Below, in pieces: positions 43,136 to 52,705 of a stretch of DNA of 64,000 bases (the first letter of the stretch is position 1; each line of letters begins with the position of its first letter). The DNA is from Bacteroidetes bacterium UBA6161. Its GTDB lineage: Bacteria; Bacteroidota; Bacteroidia; NS11-12g; UBA955. The position numbers and the translations under genes were made by a program. Under the pieces are notes generated by a model. The model saw nothing but the letters and a program-made list of their open reading frames with translations. It searched no databases and was not told the origin of the DNA. Location: positions 1-64,000 of the forward strand of contig DIUJ01000063.1 of NCBI GenBank assembly GCA_002422315.1, given 5' to 3'.

Positions 43136-43810
43136 CTAAAGCTTTATAGCTTGTGTAATTTCTCTTCTTCCCTTTATTCCCGGGGGATTAAATAATTCAA
43201 AGCCTAGGCTTCGTAGATTTCTCTTGAATTGTCCATTGGCACAATAGGTTATAAATATTCCCCCTTTTCTGAGTAATTGTGCACATTTTTGCAATGTCTC
43301 GATTTCCCACATTTCTGGCTGTTTTTTAGGCGCAAATGCATCAAAATAAACTACATCATATACTAAGTCTAGTTCAGCATCCTGTAATGTAGATTCTATT
43401 CTTGTAAAATTAAAAAATGGAGAAACAGCCTCTTGTTTGTTTGCAGAACAAGTATGAAGTTTGTTTAAATAGACTTTCATCTCATCCTCCTCTGTTAAAT
43501 AATCAAATTGTAGTTGTGCAACTAAATCTAAAGGTATAGGATATGGTTCTAAACTTTGGTAAGTTACAATTTGGTTGTTTTTTTTTGCTTGTTCTAAGGT
43601 TAAAAGTGCATTTAATCCAGTACCAAATCCTACTTCTAAGATACTCACTTCTTTTTGCGATTTCATTACTTCAAATCCTTTTTGAATAAACACATGAATG
43701 CTTTCTGTTAAAGCACCCGCATAGCTATGGTAGGTTTCATTCAAGGATTCGATACACAATGTATGTGAACCATCTTCTGTTAACTGAAGTACTGGTTTAG
43801 AGTGTAACAT
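43136..43810 (-). CDS. mnmD: tRNA 5-methylaminomethyl-2-thiouridine methyltransferase, MnmD-like
   Basis: Stand-alone equivalent of the MnmC methyltransferase domain, which completes mnm5s2U34 in tRNAs. The 224-aa protein has the family N-terminus (PVLQLTEDGSHTLCIESLNETYHSYAGALTES in sequence), the SAM motif ILEVGFGTGLNAL and the catalytic-region FDAFAPKKQPEMW, then the FITYCANGQFKRNLRSLGF end. The FAD domain of MnmC is absent, as usual for MnmD. The ATG at 43810 is preferred over one at 43822. It overlaps the GT9 gene by 14 bp and is the last gene of the long minus-strand cluster. Confidence 0.88.
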   Translation of the reverse strand: MLHSKPVLQLTEDGSHTLCIESLNETYHSYAGALTESIHVFIQKGFEVMKSQKEVSILEVGFGTGLNALLTLEQAKKNNQIVTYQSLEPYPIPLDLVAQLQFDYLTEEDEMKVYLNKLHTCSANKQEAVSPFFNFTRIESTLQDAELDLVYDVVYFDAFAPKKQPEMWEIETLQKCAQLLRKGGIFITYCANGQFKRNLRSLGFELFNPPGIKGRREITQAIKL

Positions 43811-44777
43811 TTTTAAATTCAATATTATTCATACAATTAAAATGCCCTTGGGGACACGAATCAAATCCTATTTTTGAACAAGGTCTGCAATCCAAATGCT
43901 TTACTTGTAAAACAAGTGAATGTTTTTCAGCATCTGAATTTTTGGGGTAATAAGGATACATACCAAACTCTGGAATAGTATTTCCCCATAAAGACAAGAT
44001 TGGTTTATTAAAAGCGGCCGCAATATGCATTAGGCCTGTGTCATTAGAAATTACTTTATGTGAAAACTTTAAAACTAATGCACTTTGATTTAGTGACAAT
44101 AACCCTATAGCATTTATAACATTACGCTCAACTAACAAATTCTCTAATTTTTCTCCTTCTGCTTTATCTTCCTTACCGCCTAGCAGAACCAAAGGATATG
44201 AAGAGTCTTTTACTAATTCCACTAATTTATTTACAGGTGCTCTTTTTGTAAAATATTGGCCACCCAAAACCACTGCTAAAAACTTTGTTTGGGATAAAAA
44301 ATTTAAAGATTCCGGAAGCTTTGTGGTTCCTGTAAAATAATCCAAACCCATGTAATCGTTTTGGGCACCCAGTTTTTCTATTGTATTAATGTACCGATCT
44401 ACAATATGTACCTGTGGCAACACTTTAATATTTTTAAATTTAACAGCCAACCATTTTGCAACATTATGTTTTTTGAAACGATACACTTTCTTAACCCCTA
44501 AAACAAAGCTAAGTCTTCTTGTTCTCAAATTGTTGTGAAGGTCCACAATTACATCATACTTCTCTTCTTTCAAGTTGTTTACAAACTTATTCCAATTGCC
44601 ATTCTCTAAGAGCTTTACTTTATGAATATAAGGAGAAAAACAAAGGGTTTGTTCAAAAGCATTTTTTGTTGCAAAATGAATTTCCACATTTGGAATTTGC
44701 TTATACAAGACCCTAACTACGGGGGATGTAAGTACAATATCTCCGATAGAACTAAATCTTAAAACTAATATCTTCAT
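43797..44777 (-). CDS. Glycosyltransferase family 9 (heptosyltransferase-like)
   Basis: A 326-aa GT-B enzyme of the lipopolysaccharide core heptosyltransferase family. It begins MKILVLRFSSIGDIVLTSPVVRVL, the family signature, and has the donor-binding SNDTGLMHIAAAFNKPILSLWG (about residues 244-265). It transfers a heptose or related sugar to the LPS inner core or another surface glycan on the cytoplasmic side. A C-terminal cysteine group (CRPCSKIGFDSCPQGHFNCM) is typical of a subset of GT9 proteins. It lies between the RlmI-like gene (12 bp) and mnmD (overlap). Confidence 0.9.
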   Translation of the reverse strand: MKILVLRFSSIGDIVLTSPVVRVLYKQIPNVEIHFATKNAFEQTLCFSPYIHKVKLLENGNWNKFVNNLKEEKYDVIVDLHNNLRTRRLSFVLGVKKVYRFKKHNVAKWLAVKFKNIKVLPQVHIVDRYINTIEKLGAQNDYMGLDYFTGTTKLPESLNFLSQTKFLAVVLGGQYFTKRAPVNKLVELVKDSSYPLVLLGGKEDKAEGEKLENLLVERNVINAIGLLSLNQSALVLKFSHKVISNDTGLMHIAAAFNKPILSLWGNTIPEFGMYPYYPKNSDAEKHSLVLQVKHLDCRPCSKIGFDSCPQGHFNCMNNIEFKNVTL

Positions 44778-44789
44778 AAAGTTAAGATT

Positions 44790-45965
44790 TTACTCTATGT
44801 ACAAGACCAATCCTTTTAAATACTCTGTTTCAGGGTGAAAGAGATTAATTGGATGGTCTGCAGGCTGACCTAACCTATGCAAAATTGACACTTTTCTTCC
44901 GCTTTCTACCGCAGCTGCAAAAACAGTATCTTCAAATAATTGCCTATTTACAACTTGCGTACATGAAAAGGTAAACAAAATGGAGCCTTTTTTCATGTGT
45001 TTAAATGCCAGAAGATTAAGTCTTCTATATCCCTTTGTAGCTTGCTTGCTATTCTTAAAACTTTTTGCAAAAGAAGGAGGGTCAAGAACCAAAATATCAA
45101 AATCCGAACCTATTTCCTTGAGGGTATTAAAAGAATCTGCAACAATACAATCCTTAGCGAAAGACTCTAGGCCATTCCTTTTTAGGTTTTTCTTACACGC
45201 TTCTATAGCCGGGGCTGAGATATCTACAGAAACAACTTTTGTAGCGTTTGAGGCTGCTGCATAAATACTAAACCCTCCCGTATAGCTAAATGTGTTTAAA
45301 ACGCTTTTATTTGCAGCATAACGAGCAATTAGAGCCCTGCTTTCTCTTTGATCAATAAAAAAGCCTGTTTTCTGTCCATCCATCCAATCTACTTCAAACT
45401 CGAAGTTGTTTTCCAAAACCACCGATGGTTCTGCAGAGCCATACCAAAAACCAATATCTGGAATTTCATCCGTTTTAGATACCTCCTTAGGTTTATGAAA
45501 AATGGCTTTGATTTTGTCTTGTAATATTGATATAAGAGCTCTTACAATATAATCCTTAAATAAATATATCCCAGTATTGTGTGCTTGAAAAACAACAACT
45601 CCATTGTAATAGTCAAGTATTAACCCCGGCATGCCATCACCTTCTCCATGAACCAATCTAAAACAATTGGTTGTAATATCAAAATTCAGTGCTTTCCTTT
45701 TACTATAGGCTGCGGATATAGCGTTTTCCCAAAACTCGTCTGAAAGTATATTGTCTTGTTCCAAAAAAGACAAAACCCTAACAGAAATACTACCAGTACC
45801 AAAATATCCGTGAGCTATAAACTCATCCTGATGGTTTAAAACCTTTACAGGGCTTCCATTTATTAGGTTCTGAGGGATAGAAAGAAGAGCACCAGAAAAT
45901 ACCCAGGGATGGAATCTTTGTAGCGACTTGTCTCGCCCTTGTTTTAATTTAAGGTTTGTTATCAT
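44790..45965 (-). CDS. Class I SAM-dependent rRNA methyltransferase, RlmI-like
   Basis: A 391-aa m5C-type methyltransferase of the RlmI family: an N-terminal PUA domain (RFHPWVFSGALLSIP ... GSPVKVLNHQDEFIAHGYF), a connecting domain with the hairpin FKDYIVRALISIL, and the catalytic Rossmann domain with VLNTFSYTGGFSIYAA and DILVLDPPSFAKS. E. coli RlmI methylates C1962 of 23S rRNA. The start at 45963-45965 is fixed by an ATGA overlap with the stop of the upstream phosphatase gene; a 9-codon longer reading is less likely. Confidence 0.88.
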   Translation of the reverse strand: MITNLKLKQGRDKSLQRFHPWVFSGALLSIPQNLINGSPVKVLNHQDEFIAHGYFGTGSISVRVLSFLEQDNILSDEFWENAISAAYSKRKALNFDITTNCFRLVHGEGDGMPGLILDYYNGVVVFQAHNTGIYLFKDYIVRALISILQDKIKAIFHKPKEVSKTDEIPDIGFWYGSAEPSVVLENNFEFEVDWMDGQKTGFFIDQRESRALIARYAANKSVLNTFSYTGGFSIYAAASNATKVVSVDISAPAIEACKKNLKRNGLESFAKDCIVADSFNTLKEIGSDFDILVLDPPSFAKSFKNSKQATKGYRRLNLLAFKHMKKGSILFTFSCTQVVNRQLFEDTVFAAAVESGRKVSILHRLGQPADHPINLFHPETEYLKGLVLYIE

Positions 45966-46693
45966 ACGTAATAATTTTGGACTTGATGCCAATTAATTTT
46001 ATTAAAAATCTTTAATCTATACACTTCATTTAATGCAACAAGTTGTTTGAGGGAATGTGCATCAGTTCCCAAAAAAGAGTAGTATCCTTTATCAACCAAC
46101 CATTCCGCAAGTTTTTTAGACTCTTTTGAATAATAGCCTGAGAAAGACAAAAGATTTATCTGAAATTGTAATCCAGACTGCACAAGTGTTTCTACTAAAG
46201 AGTAATTGTTTTGAAGGTATATATACCTTTCGGGATGAGCAAAAACAGGAGTATAGCCTTGTGCCAACAAATCAAAAACAAGTTGTTCGAACTGCCTAGG
46301 TGCAGACATAAAAGCGGTCTCTATTAGAACCTTATTCCCCATAAATGTAAGTAGTTCTTCCTTCTGTTGTACTTTTCCAAACAAGGATTCATCCACGTAA
46401 TATTCTGCTGCAAACTCTATTTGTAAAGGAATCTTTTTTATTAGAAGTGACTCTTTAAGAATTCCAATAGGAGTAGAAATAGATTGCTTAGTATTTTTAT
46501 AAAAATCTCCCATAATATGGGGGGTAACAGTAACCTTAGAATACCCTAAACTTACAAAAAACTCTGCCATTGCTATCGCTGTATCTAAGTCTGGCGCGCC
46601 ATCATCTATCCCAAAAGCAAGATGGTTGTGAATATCCCATTTTAAAGGATACTCAAAGGGGATATTTTTTTTAAAGACATCAAAAAAACCCAT
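45962..46693 (-). CDS. Tyrosine-protein phosphatase, CpsB/YwqE type (PHP fold)
   Basis: Manganese-dependent PHP phosphatase that removes phosphate from the tyrosine tail of the cognate BY-kinase, controlling polysaccharide export. The 243-aa protein shows the metal-site motifs DIHNHLAFGIDDGAPD (residues 20-35), TVTPHIMGDFY, FAAEYYVD, FAHPERYIYL and GTDAHSL. Its ATG shares one base with the stop of the kinase gene (TAATG), so kinase and phosphatase are translationally coupled. Confidence 0.92.
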   Translation of the reverse strand: MGFFDVFKKNIPFEYPLKWDIHNHLAFGIDDGAPDLDTAIAMAEFFVSLGYSKVTVTPHIMGDFYKNTKQSISTPIGILKESLLIKKIPLQIEFAAEYYVDESLFGKVQQKEELLTFMGNKVLIETAFMSAPRQFEQLVFDLLAQGYTPVFAHPERYIYLQNNYSLVETLVQSGLQFQINLLSFSGYYSKESKKLAEWLVDKGYYSFLGTDAHSLKQLVALNEVYRLKIFNKINWHQVQNYYV

Positions 46694-49080
46694 TACTTCC
46701 TAGAAAATAATTTTTTTAACCAGCTTTTTTCAATCCTAGAGTCATCGTCGTAATACCCATACCCATAGCCATAGCTGTACTTATAACCATAACCTCCGGC
46801 AGCATTAACATCATTAATAATAACAGTTAAATTTGGGAATTTTTTAGACTTATATAGATTGTTTATATTGTCTGTAACATGTTTTTGTGAATACCCCGAA
46901 CGAATAACGTATATAGATAAATCGCAAAGCTTAAGCACAGAGCTAGCGTCTGTTACAAGGCCTATAGGGGGGTTGTCAAAGATTATAAAATCATACATTT
47001 CAGAAAGAGTGGAAATGAGTTTTCTAAAATTGTCTCTTAACAACAATTCCGATGGGTTTGGAGGTGTTGGCCCTGAAGTTATAAAATCGAACCCAGCCAC
47101 TCTAGAATTCTTTATTGCATCCTGTATCTCTGTCTGACCTATAAGAACTGTACTCATTCCCAGCAAATTATCCACTTCAAATCCAATATGGATTTTGGGT
47201 TTGCGCATATCTAAGTCCAAGAGAATTACTTTCTTCCCTCCCATTGCCAAAACGGCAGCATAATTTATAGCAATCATGGTTTTACCTTCACCGCTAATAG
47301 TAGACGTTACCCCAATTAGATTGCATCTTTTGGATTGCATAATAAAGTCTGCATTTGTGCGTACAGACCTCAAGGATTCTGCCATCGCAGACTTGGGTCT
47401 GTTGTCCACAAGCAAAGTAGAAGCTTCTAACTTTTTGGAGTATCGAGGAATTAATCCTATAATTGGCGCGAGTAATTTCTTTTCGGCTTCTTGAGGACTT
47501 AATATCACATTTAGTGTAAGATATTTTAGCACTACAAAAGAAAGACCAAGCACAAGTCCTCCAACTAGGAACATTAACCAAATTTTGTTTTCTACTGGAT
47601 GAATTGGTATTGAGGAAGCGCTCGCAGGACTCAAAATGGTAAATTCGGGAACAGCACCAGCCTTAGAAATCTGATATTGAACTTGTTGATCCAACAAAGA
47701 AAGATAGAATTTTTCGTATAACGAATTAAATCTTTTCAATCTGTTTAATTCTGTTTCTTTACTTGGGAGCTGTGAAAATTCCGACTTAAATTTATTTATT
47801 TGATTTAAAAGTTCATTAGATTGCTCACTTACAAATACTTTGTTTTCTCTAATATACTGAAGAACTTGTGACTTTATAATAGATATTTCGAGTTCTATTT
47901 TCTTAAAAGGGAGGGTAGTCTCTTTATTTGAAATTTTAAGCATTTCCCTCTCTTTGAATAGTGTATTTAATTGATTTACTAAGTCTTGAACTTGTGCATT
48001 TTCAATTTTAAAAGAAATAGGGATAATATTATCCGCGCTTTTATCGCTTAAAATAAAACTCTGCAATTTGTTCATTTCTCCTAAAACATATTGTAAAGAA
48101 GCCCTTTGAGTCTCAAGTTCTTTAATCTGAGAGGTTACAAATGTAAATTCGCCACTTGGAGAAATTGTTCCTGTGCTTCTTACAAATGATTCAATATCTT
48201 TTTCAGAGTCATCTAGTTTTTGTTCTGTTTGTTTTAATTGCATTTCAATAAATGCAATGGTTTGGTCTTGAGATTTTTGTTTTTTGGATAATGAATGTCT
48301 TAAATAAATGGTGTCAAAAGCATTTACTATATCAACCGCTTTTTCTTTTGAAAATTCTATAAATGAAATATTGATTGTTCTAGCTTCTTTATTTAACTCT
48401 AATACCTCTAACCCTGATAATAAAAAAGATACGATAGAAGACTTGCTGTTCAGTGTGAAATAGTAATCCCTTTGATTGCCAAGTGCGGCTCCTTGCTTGT
48501 TCCAAAGTACTATGAATTCAAATTCATTCATTTTGAGCTTTGTACCAACCTTGCCATTTACACAAGACTTTTTATTATCCTCACTACATATTTGAAAAGA
48601 TGCATTTTCTTCAAAAACTATTGAAAACTGCTTATCGTAAGGGAAAGAAATAGGGTCTGATAAAGGAACAATTTCGAATGGGCTAATTTTATATAATTCG
48701 GTATTTAATACTTTACCTTGGGCAATATATGTAATATCTAAAGGCAATGAATTGGCCACATCCAAGGCAACGATGGGTGACTTTATTAATTCAATTTCAC
48801 CACTTAAGTTTACCGTATTTTTCACTACAGCACTCCCTAATACACCTCCTAATTCAGAGGCATCAGACTGATAGTCTAATTTAATTACAGAATTTGCTTG
48901 GAAAACAGGTTTTGTATATTTTAAATAATAATAGGCTCCTAAAAAAGCAACAATAAGTAATAAAAAAGGCCAATGCCAAGTTTTTTTAAGGGCTAAAACC
49001 ACCCTTTCTATTTCAAAACTTATACCTGAATCCGAGCTATTTGCCGCTCCTTGTTTGTCATCAAATTCAAATTCCTGCAT
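46693..49080 (-). CDS. Polysaccharide co-polymerase / BY-kinase (Wzc-like)
   Basis: Inner-membrane protein that controls chain length and export of capsule or exopolysaccharide through tyrosine autophosphorylation. The 795-aa protein has a Wzz domain with a first membrane helix (about residues 36-55), a long periplasmic coiled coil (about 250-470), a second helix (about 500-520), the oligomerisation motif ESLRSVRTN, then the kinase with Walker A STISGEGKTM (about residue 593), Walker A' VILLDLDMRKP and Walker B FIIFDNPP. The C-terminal tail has eight tyrosines in 19 residues (GGYGYKYSYGYGYGYYDDD), the autophosphorylation cluster. Fused transmembrane and kinase parts follow the proteobacterial/Bacteroidota layout. 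Confidence 0.95.
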   Translation of the reverse strand: MQEFEFDDKQGAANSSDSGISFEIERVVLALKKTWHWPFLLLIVAFLGAYYYLKYTKPVFQANSVIKLDYQSDASELGGVLGSAVVKNTVNLSGEIELIKSPIVALDVANSLPLDITYIAQGKVLNTELYKISPFEIVPLSDPISFPYDKQFSIVFEENASFQICSEDNKKSCVNGKVGTKLKMNEFEFIVLWNKQGAALGNQRDYYFTLNSKSSIVSFLLSGLEVLELNKEARTINISFIEFSKEKAVDIVNAFDTIYLRHSLSKKQKSQDQTIAFIEMQLKQTEQKLDDSEKDIESFVRSTGTISPSGEFTFVTSQIKELETQRASLQYVLGEMNKLQSFILSDKSADNIIPISFKIENAQVQDLVNQLNTLFKEREMLKISNKETTLPFKKIELEISIIKSQVLQYIRENKVFVSEQSNELLNQINKFKSEFSQLPSKETELNRLKRFNSLYEKFYLSLLDQQVQYQISKAGAVPEFTILSPASASSIPIHPVENKIWLMFLVGGLVLGLSFVVLKYLTLNVILSPQEAEKKLLAPIIGLIPRYSKKLEASTLLVDNRPKSAMAESLRSVRTNADFIMQSKRCNLIGVTSTISGEGKTMIAINYAAVLAMGGKKVILLDLDMRKPKIHIGFEVDNLLGMSTVLIGQTEIQDAIKNSRVAGFDFITSGPTPPNPSELLLRDNFRKLISTLSEMYDFIIFDNPPIGLVTDASSVLKLCDLSIYVIRSGYSQKHVTDNINNLYKSKKFPNLTVIINDVNAAGGYGYKYSYGYGYGYYDDDSRIEKSWLKKLFSRK

Positions 49081-49084
49081 AGTT

Positions 49085-49888
49085 TTAAATTGTTGCTAAT
49101 CTTTCTACTAATATGGTTAATGTAAATATGATGTTCACTACCTGAAATATCATCATATTATCTTGTAATCCTTCTGAAAATGGTTTTCTAACCGTCTCTA
49201 TATACACTATATCATCTGGTTGAAGCCTTACAATACTGCTTTTCATATCTCCAATGGTTTTGAGATTTACAACCTGAACTTCAGGATTTTTCAAATCTCC
49301 TCTAAGTACTCTTATATTGTACCCTTTAGCTTTGTTATCTAATCCTCCATAGGTAGCTATTACCTCCAAAAGATTAAGATTTGAGTTTTCAAAAGGAATA
49401 ATCTTACCTCCTTGACTTCCAAGTACTACTATTCTTTTATTTGTAACTTTAGAAACCACGTACACTTCATTATACAGTTCTTCATACTTAACAGAAAGTA
49501 AGCTATCCAATTCAGAGATTTTCAATCCGCTAATGGTAAGCTTACCAATTACTGGGAAAAAACACGTGCCTGCTTCCGACACCTCATAAACAGGTTTGCC
49601 GGCTACAGCAGTATTGGTAGAAGTAGTACTAGAAGAGCCTGAAGTAGCAGCAGGAACTAGTTTGCCACTAGGGTCTATAATTGCTTCTCCTAAATTTGTA
49701 TACAGAGTAAATTGAAATTTATCTCCGGGTCTAAGGCTATACGCTACTAGGGTTTTTTCGTAAGCAGCAGACCAATTCAAATCTTGACTATCTGTTTTTA
49801 AAATCACATTCGAGGTATAGGTTTTACAGCTACTTACTAGTATCAAAAAAGCTAAAAAGAATGCGATTAAAGATTTATTTATTTCCAT
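49085..49888 (-). CDS. Polysaccharide export lipoprotein (Wza-like, SLBB domain)
   Basis: A 267-aa outer-membrane or periplasm-facing lipoprotein: signal MEINKSLIAFFLAFLILVSSC (lipid-modified Cys21). The Poly_export domain begins YSLRPGDKFQFTLYTN, and an SLBB domain follows (KRIVVLGSQGGKIIPFENSNLNLLEVIATYGG). It forms the export channel with Wzc. The C-terminus has a hydrophobic segment (MMIFQVVNIIFTLTILV) in place of the amphipathic barrel helix of E. coli Wza, as in other Bacteroidota forms. 4 bp separate it from the kinase gene and it overlaps rfbA by 10 bp. Confidence 0.9.
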   Translation of the reverse strand: MEINKSLIAFFLAFLILVSSCKTYTSNVILKTDSQDLNWSAAYEKTLVAYSLRPGDKFQFTLYTNLGEAIIDPSGKLVPAATSGSSSTTSTNTAVAGKPVYEVSEAGTCFFPVIGKLTISGLKISELDSLLSVKYEELYNEVYVVSKVTNKRIVVLGSQGGKIIPFENSNLNLLEVIATYGGLDNKAKGYNIRVLRGDLKNPEVQVVNLKTIGDMKSSIVRLQPDDIVYIETVRKPFSEGLQDNMMIFQVVNIIFTLTILVERLATI

Positions 49889-50754
49889 TGTTTATTTTTT
49901 AACAAACCAAGTAAATATGTTCCATAACCTGACTTGGTAAGTGGTTTTGCTATTTCCTCTAATTGTTTGTCGTCTATATAGCCCATTCTCCAGGCTACCT
50001 CCTCTATACATCCAACCTTAAGTCCTTGCCTTTCTTCAATAACCTGAACAAACTGTCCAGCTTGCATGAGTGAATTAAAGGTTCCCGTGTCCAACCAAGC
50101 AGTACCTCTTTGCATTAAACCAACTTTTAGTTTACCTTGTTTTAAATATTCTCTATTTACATCAGTAATTTCATATTCGCCTCTTGCAGAAGGTTTTAGA
50201 TTTTTGCTGATCTCTACCACTGTGTTGTCATAGAAATAAAGGCCTGGTACTGCAAAATTCGACTTTGGAGAAGATGGTTTTTCTTCTATGGATACCGCAG
50301 TTTGATTTTGATCAAACTCCACCACACCGTATCTTTCTGGGTCTGAAACATGGTATGCAAAGACTATTCCACCTTGAGGGTTGCTGCAACTTTTAAGCAA
50401 TGACTGAAAGTTTGCACCAAAGAAAATATTGTCTCCTAAAATAAGAGAAACGGAATCCTTTCCTATAAATTTTTCCCCTATTACAAACGCTTGAGCCAAC
50501 CCATTAGGTACTTCTTGAACCGCGTATGAAAAAGAGCATCCTATTGTAGAACCGTCTCCCAATAATTTTTCAAAAAGCGGAAGGTCATGTGGGGTACTAA
50601 TAATTAAAATCTCTTTAATTCCTGCCATCATTAAAACCGACAATGGATAATAAATCATTGGCTTGTCATAAATAGGCATCAACTGTTTGCTAATTGCAAT
50701 TGTTAGTGGATGCAATCTTGTACCGGAACCTCCTGCTAAAATTATTCCTTTCAT
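49879..50754 (-). CDS. rfbA: Glucose-1-phosphate thymidylyltransferase
   Basis: Makes dTDP-glucose, the first step toward dTDP-rhamnose and related sugars. From the ATG at 50752-50754 the 291-aa protein begins MKGIILAGGSGTRLHPLT, the nucleotidyltransferase signature, continues SKQLMPIYDKPMIYYPL, and has the metal-binding LILGDNIFFGA and AWLDTGTFNSLMQA motifs. It overlaps the Wza-like gene by 10 bp and has its own promoter box upstream. rfbC and rfbD are not in the window, so the final sugar could be rhamnose or a different 6-deoxyhexose. Confidence 0.95.
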   Translation of the reverse strand: MKGIILAGGSGTRLHPLTIAISKQLMPIYDKPMIYYPLSVLMMAGIKEILIISTPHDLPLFEKLLGDGSTIGCSFSYAVQEVPNGLAQAFVIGEKFIGKDSVSLILGDNIFFGANFQSLLKSCSNPQGGIVFAYHVSDPERYGVVEFDQNQTAVSIEEKPSSPKSNFAVPGLYFYDNTVVEISKNLKPSARGEYEITDVNREYLKQGKLKVGLMQRGTAWLDTGTFNSLMQAGQFVQVIEERQGLKVGCIEEVAWRMGYIDDKQLEEIAKPLTKSGYGTYLLGLLKNKQWK

Positions 50755-50760
50755 TTTGTG

Positions 50761-50768
50761 CAAAGTTA
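50761..50768 (-). promoter_or_regulatory. Putative -7 promoter element for rfbA
   Basis: Minus strand TAACTTTG, exact consensus, in the 27-bp gap between rfbB and rfbA, 6 nt before the rfbA ATG. It would allow internal transcription of the export genes independently of nrnA-rfbB. No clear -33 element. Confidence 0.45.
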
Positions 50769-50781
50769 ATGTATAATTTGT

Positions 50782-51831
50782 TTATCTATTGGTATATTGT
50801 TTTTCATAGTATTGCAAATACTCTCCACTTGTTATTTTTTGAAGCCAATCGTTGTTCTGTAGATACCAATCAATTGTTTTATCTAGTCCCTGTTCAAATG
50901 TTACGGATGGTTCCCACCCCAATTCATTCATCAGTTTAGAGGAATCTATAGCATACCTAAAATCATGTCCTGCCCTATCTGTAACGTAGCTTATTAACTG
51001 CTCAGAATCTCCAGTATTTCTTCCTAACTTTTGGTCCATTATCATACACATTAATTTGATAAGATCTATGTTTTTCCATTCGTTATTCCCTCCTATATTG
51101 TATGTTTCTCCAATTTTTCCATTGTGGAAAATAACATCAATAGCTCTTGCATGGTCCTCTACCCAAAGCCAATCTCTAACATTTTCTCCTTTGCCATATA
51201 CCGGAAGGGGCTTGTTGTTTTTTATATTATGTACAAAAAGTGGAATTAACTTTTCTGGAAACTGATGGGAGCCATAGTTGTTAGAGCAGTTAGAAAGTAT
51301 GGTATTAATTCCGAAAGTGGTATGGTATGCCCTTACAAAATGATCCGAGGAAGCTTTAGAAGCGGAGTAAGGTGAATTAGGGTCATAAGGAGTTGTTTCT
51401 ACAAATTTGCCAGTTTCTCCTAATTCGCCATAAACCTCATCTGTGCTTATGTGATAAAACAGGTCTTTTTTAACATCCGAATACGTTTTAAATGCTTGTA
51501 GTAAATTTACCGTGCCTAAAACATTTGTTTTAACAAAACTCAGGGGGTCTAAAATAGATCTGTCTACATGCGATTCTGCCGCCAAATGAATTACACCATT
51601 AAAAGCATGTTTCTGAAACAACTCATTAATAAATACCGTATCTACAATATCTCCTTTTACAAAAGTGTAATTGGGTTTTGACTCTATATCCTTTAGGTTT
51701 TCTAGGTTTCCTGCATAGGTAAGCTTATCCAAGTTATAAATTTCATACTCTGGGTATTTGCTCACAAAAAGCCTAACGACATGAGAGCCTATAAATCCAG
51801 CTCCGCCAGTAATCAATATTTTTTTACTCAT
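50782..51831 (-). CDS. rfbB: dTDP-glucose 4,6-dehydratase
   Basis: Extended SDR enzyme converting dTDP-glucose to dTDP-4-keto-6-deoxyglucose. The 349-aa protein has the NAD motif ITGGAGFIGSHVV, the substrate motif AAESHVDRSI, the catalytic triad region STDEVYGELG and YSASKASSDHFVRAYH, and NCSNNYGSHQFPEKLIP, all diagnostic. It overlaps the FKBP lipoprotein gene by 8 bp and precedes rfbA, so both enzymes for the keto-sugar intermediate are made together. Confidence 0.96.
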   Translation of the reverse strand: MSKKILITGGAGFIGSHVVRLFVSKYPEYEIYNLDKLTYAGNLENLKDIESKPNYTFVKGDIVDTVFINELFQKHAFNGVIHLAAESHVDRSILDPLSFVKTNVLGTVNLLQAFKTYSDVKKDLFYHISTDEVYGELGETGKFVETTPYDPNSPYSASKASSDHFVRAYHTTFGINTILSNCSNNYGSHQFPEKLIPLFVHNIKNNKPLPVYGKGENVRDWLWVEDHARAIDVIFHNGKIGETYNIGGNNEWKNIDLIKLMCMIMDQKLGRNTGDSEQLISYVTDRAGHDFRYAIDSSKLMNELGWEPSVTFEQGLDKTIDWYLQNNDWLQKITSGEYLQYYEKQYTNR

Positions 51832-52705
51832 CTTTTTTTACTTTCAATAAATTAATTTCATAAACCAATGTAGAATAGGGGGGAATAATGTTCCCTACTT
51901 TTTTATCTTGAAAACCATGGTCAAAAGGGATAAGAAAGGTTGCTTTTTCTCCTTCTTTCATTAGACCGATTATTTGATTTATAACTGCAGGTTTTACATC
52001 GGGGTCTCCGTATTTAAATGAAGCAGCTTGACCCATTAAGTATGAATTAACAAACTCTGCTTGGGTTTTTAGCACCCTGCCTACATAATGAAATTCAACC
52101 CAATCGCCTTGAATTGGCTTCTTGCCTTGGCTAGGTTGATTTATAAAATACCTTACACCGTTTTCTTGCCTTAGGTCTTGCCACCCTTTTTGTTTAAAAA
52201 AACCATCCATGTTCTCCACTTCTTCTTTCCATTTTCCCACTTTTTCTTCTATTAAGAATGTTTCAAACTCTTTGGCTGTCATATACTTATTTAGTTTTAC
52301 TACAAACTTCAGATCTGTGCCTTTTTCTACATTTTCAGGCAATTCGTCTACCCCTTTTGTTTTCAAATAAAAAGAATCTGCAGAGATCAAAAAAGCCATA
52401 CTATCGCCTTCCGACATGATTTTAAAAGCATCAAAAATATCTCCTCCTTTATGTGTTTGGGGATAAATAGGTAGTCTTTCTTCTGCATTGTTCTGATATG
52501 TGCTGTACACTAGGCTATCCTTGTTATTTAGGATATAATAATGAACAAAAACAACATCTCCTTGAGAGGGTAGCACGATTTTTTTACTTTTTTTCAAATA
52601 CTTAAAACGAATACCGCTCTCTGCCTTATCAAAATCATTCCTATTGCATGAGGCTAAAAACAAGCTGGCAAGAGTTATAAGAAAATAAATTTTTACTTTA
52701 TTCAT
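51824..52705 (-). CDS. FKBP-type peptidyl-prolyl isomerase lipoprotein (GldI-like)
   Basis: A 293-aa envelope lipoprotein (signal MNKVKIYFLITLASLFLASC, Cys20) with two FKBP-like domains. The first (about residues 45-145, DVVFVHYYILNNKDSLV ... GGDIFDAFKIMSEGDSMAFLI) and second (about 195-290, GDWVEFHYVGRVL ... MKEGEKATFLIPFDHGFQDKKVGNIIPPYSTLVYEINLL) have the family pattern, but only the second keeps the GxxxxIPPxxxLxYEIxLL ending. GldI, a gliding-motility lipoprotein of Flavobacterium, is of this type, and the T9SS cargo in the window makes such a role possible. It overlaps both neighbours by 8 bp. Confidence 0.82.
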   Translation of the reverse strand: MNKVKIYFLITLASLFLASCNRNDFDKAESGIRFKYLKKSKKIVLPSQGDVVFVHYYILNNKDSLVYSTYQNNAEERLPIYPQTHKGGDIFDAFKIMSEGDSMAFLISADSFYLKTKGVDELPENVEKGTDLKFVVKLNKYMTAKEFETFLIEEKVGKWKEEVENMDGFFKQKGWQDLRQENGVRYFINQPSQGKKPIQGDWVEFHYVGRVLKTQAEFVNSYLMGQAASFKYGDPDVKPAVINQIIGLMKEGEKATFLIPFDHGFQDKKVGNIIPPYSTLVYEINLLKVKKDE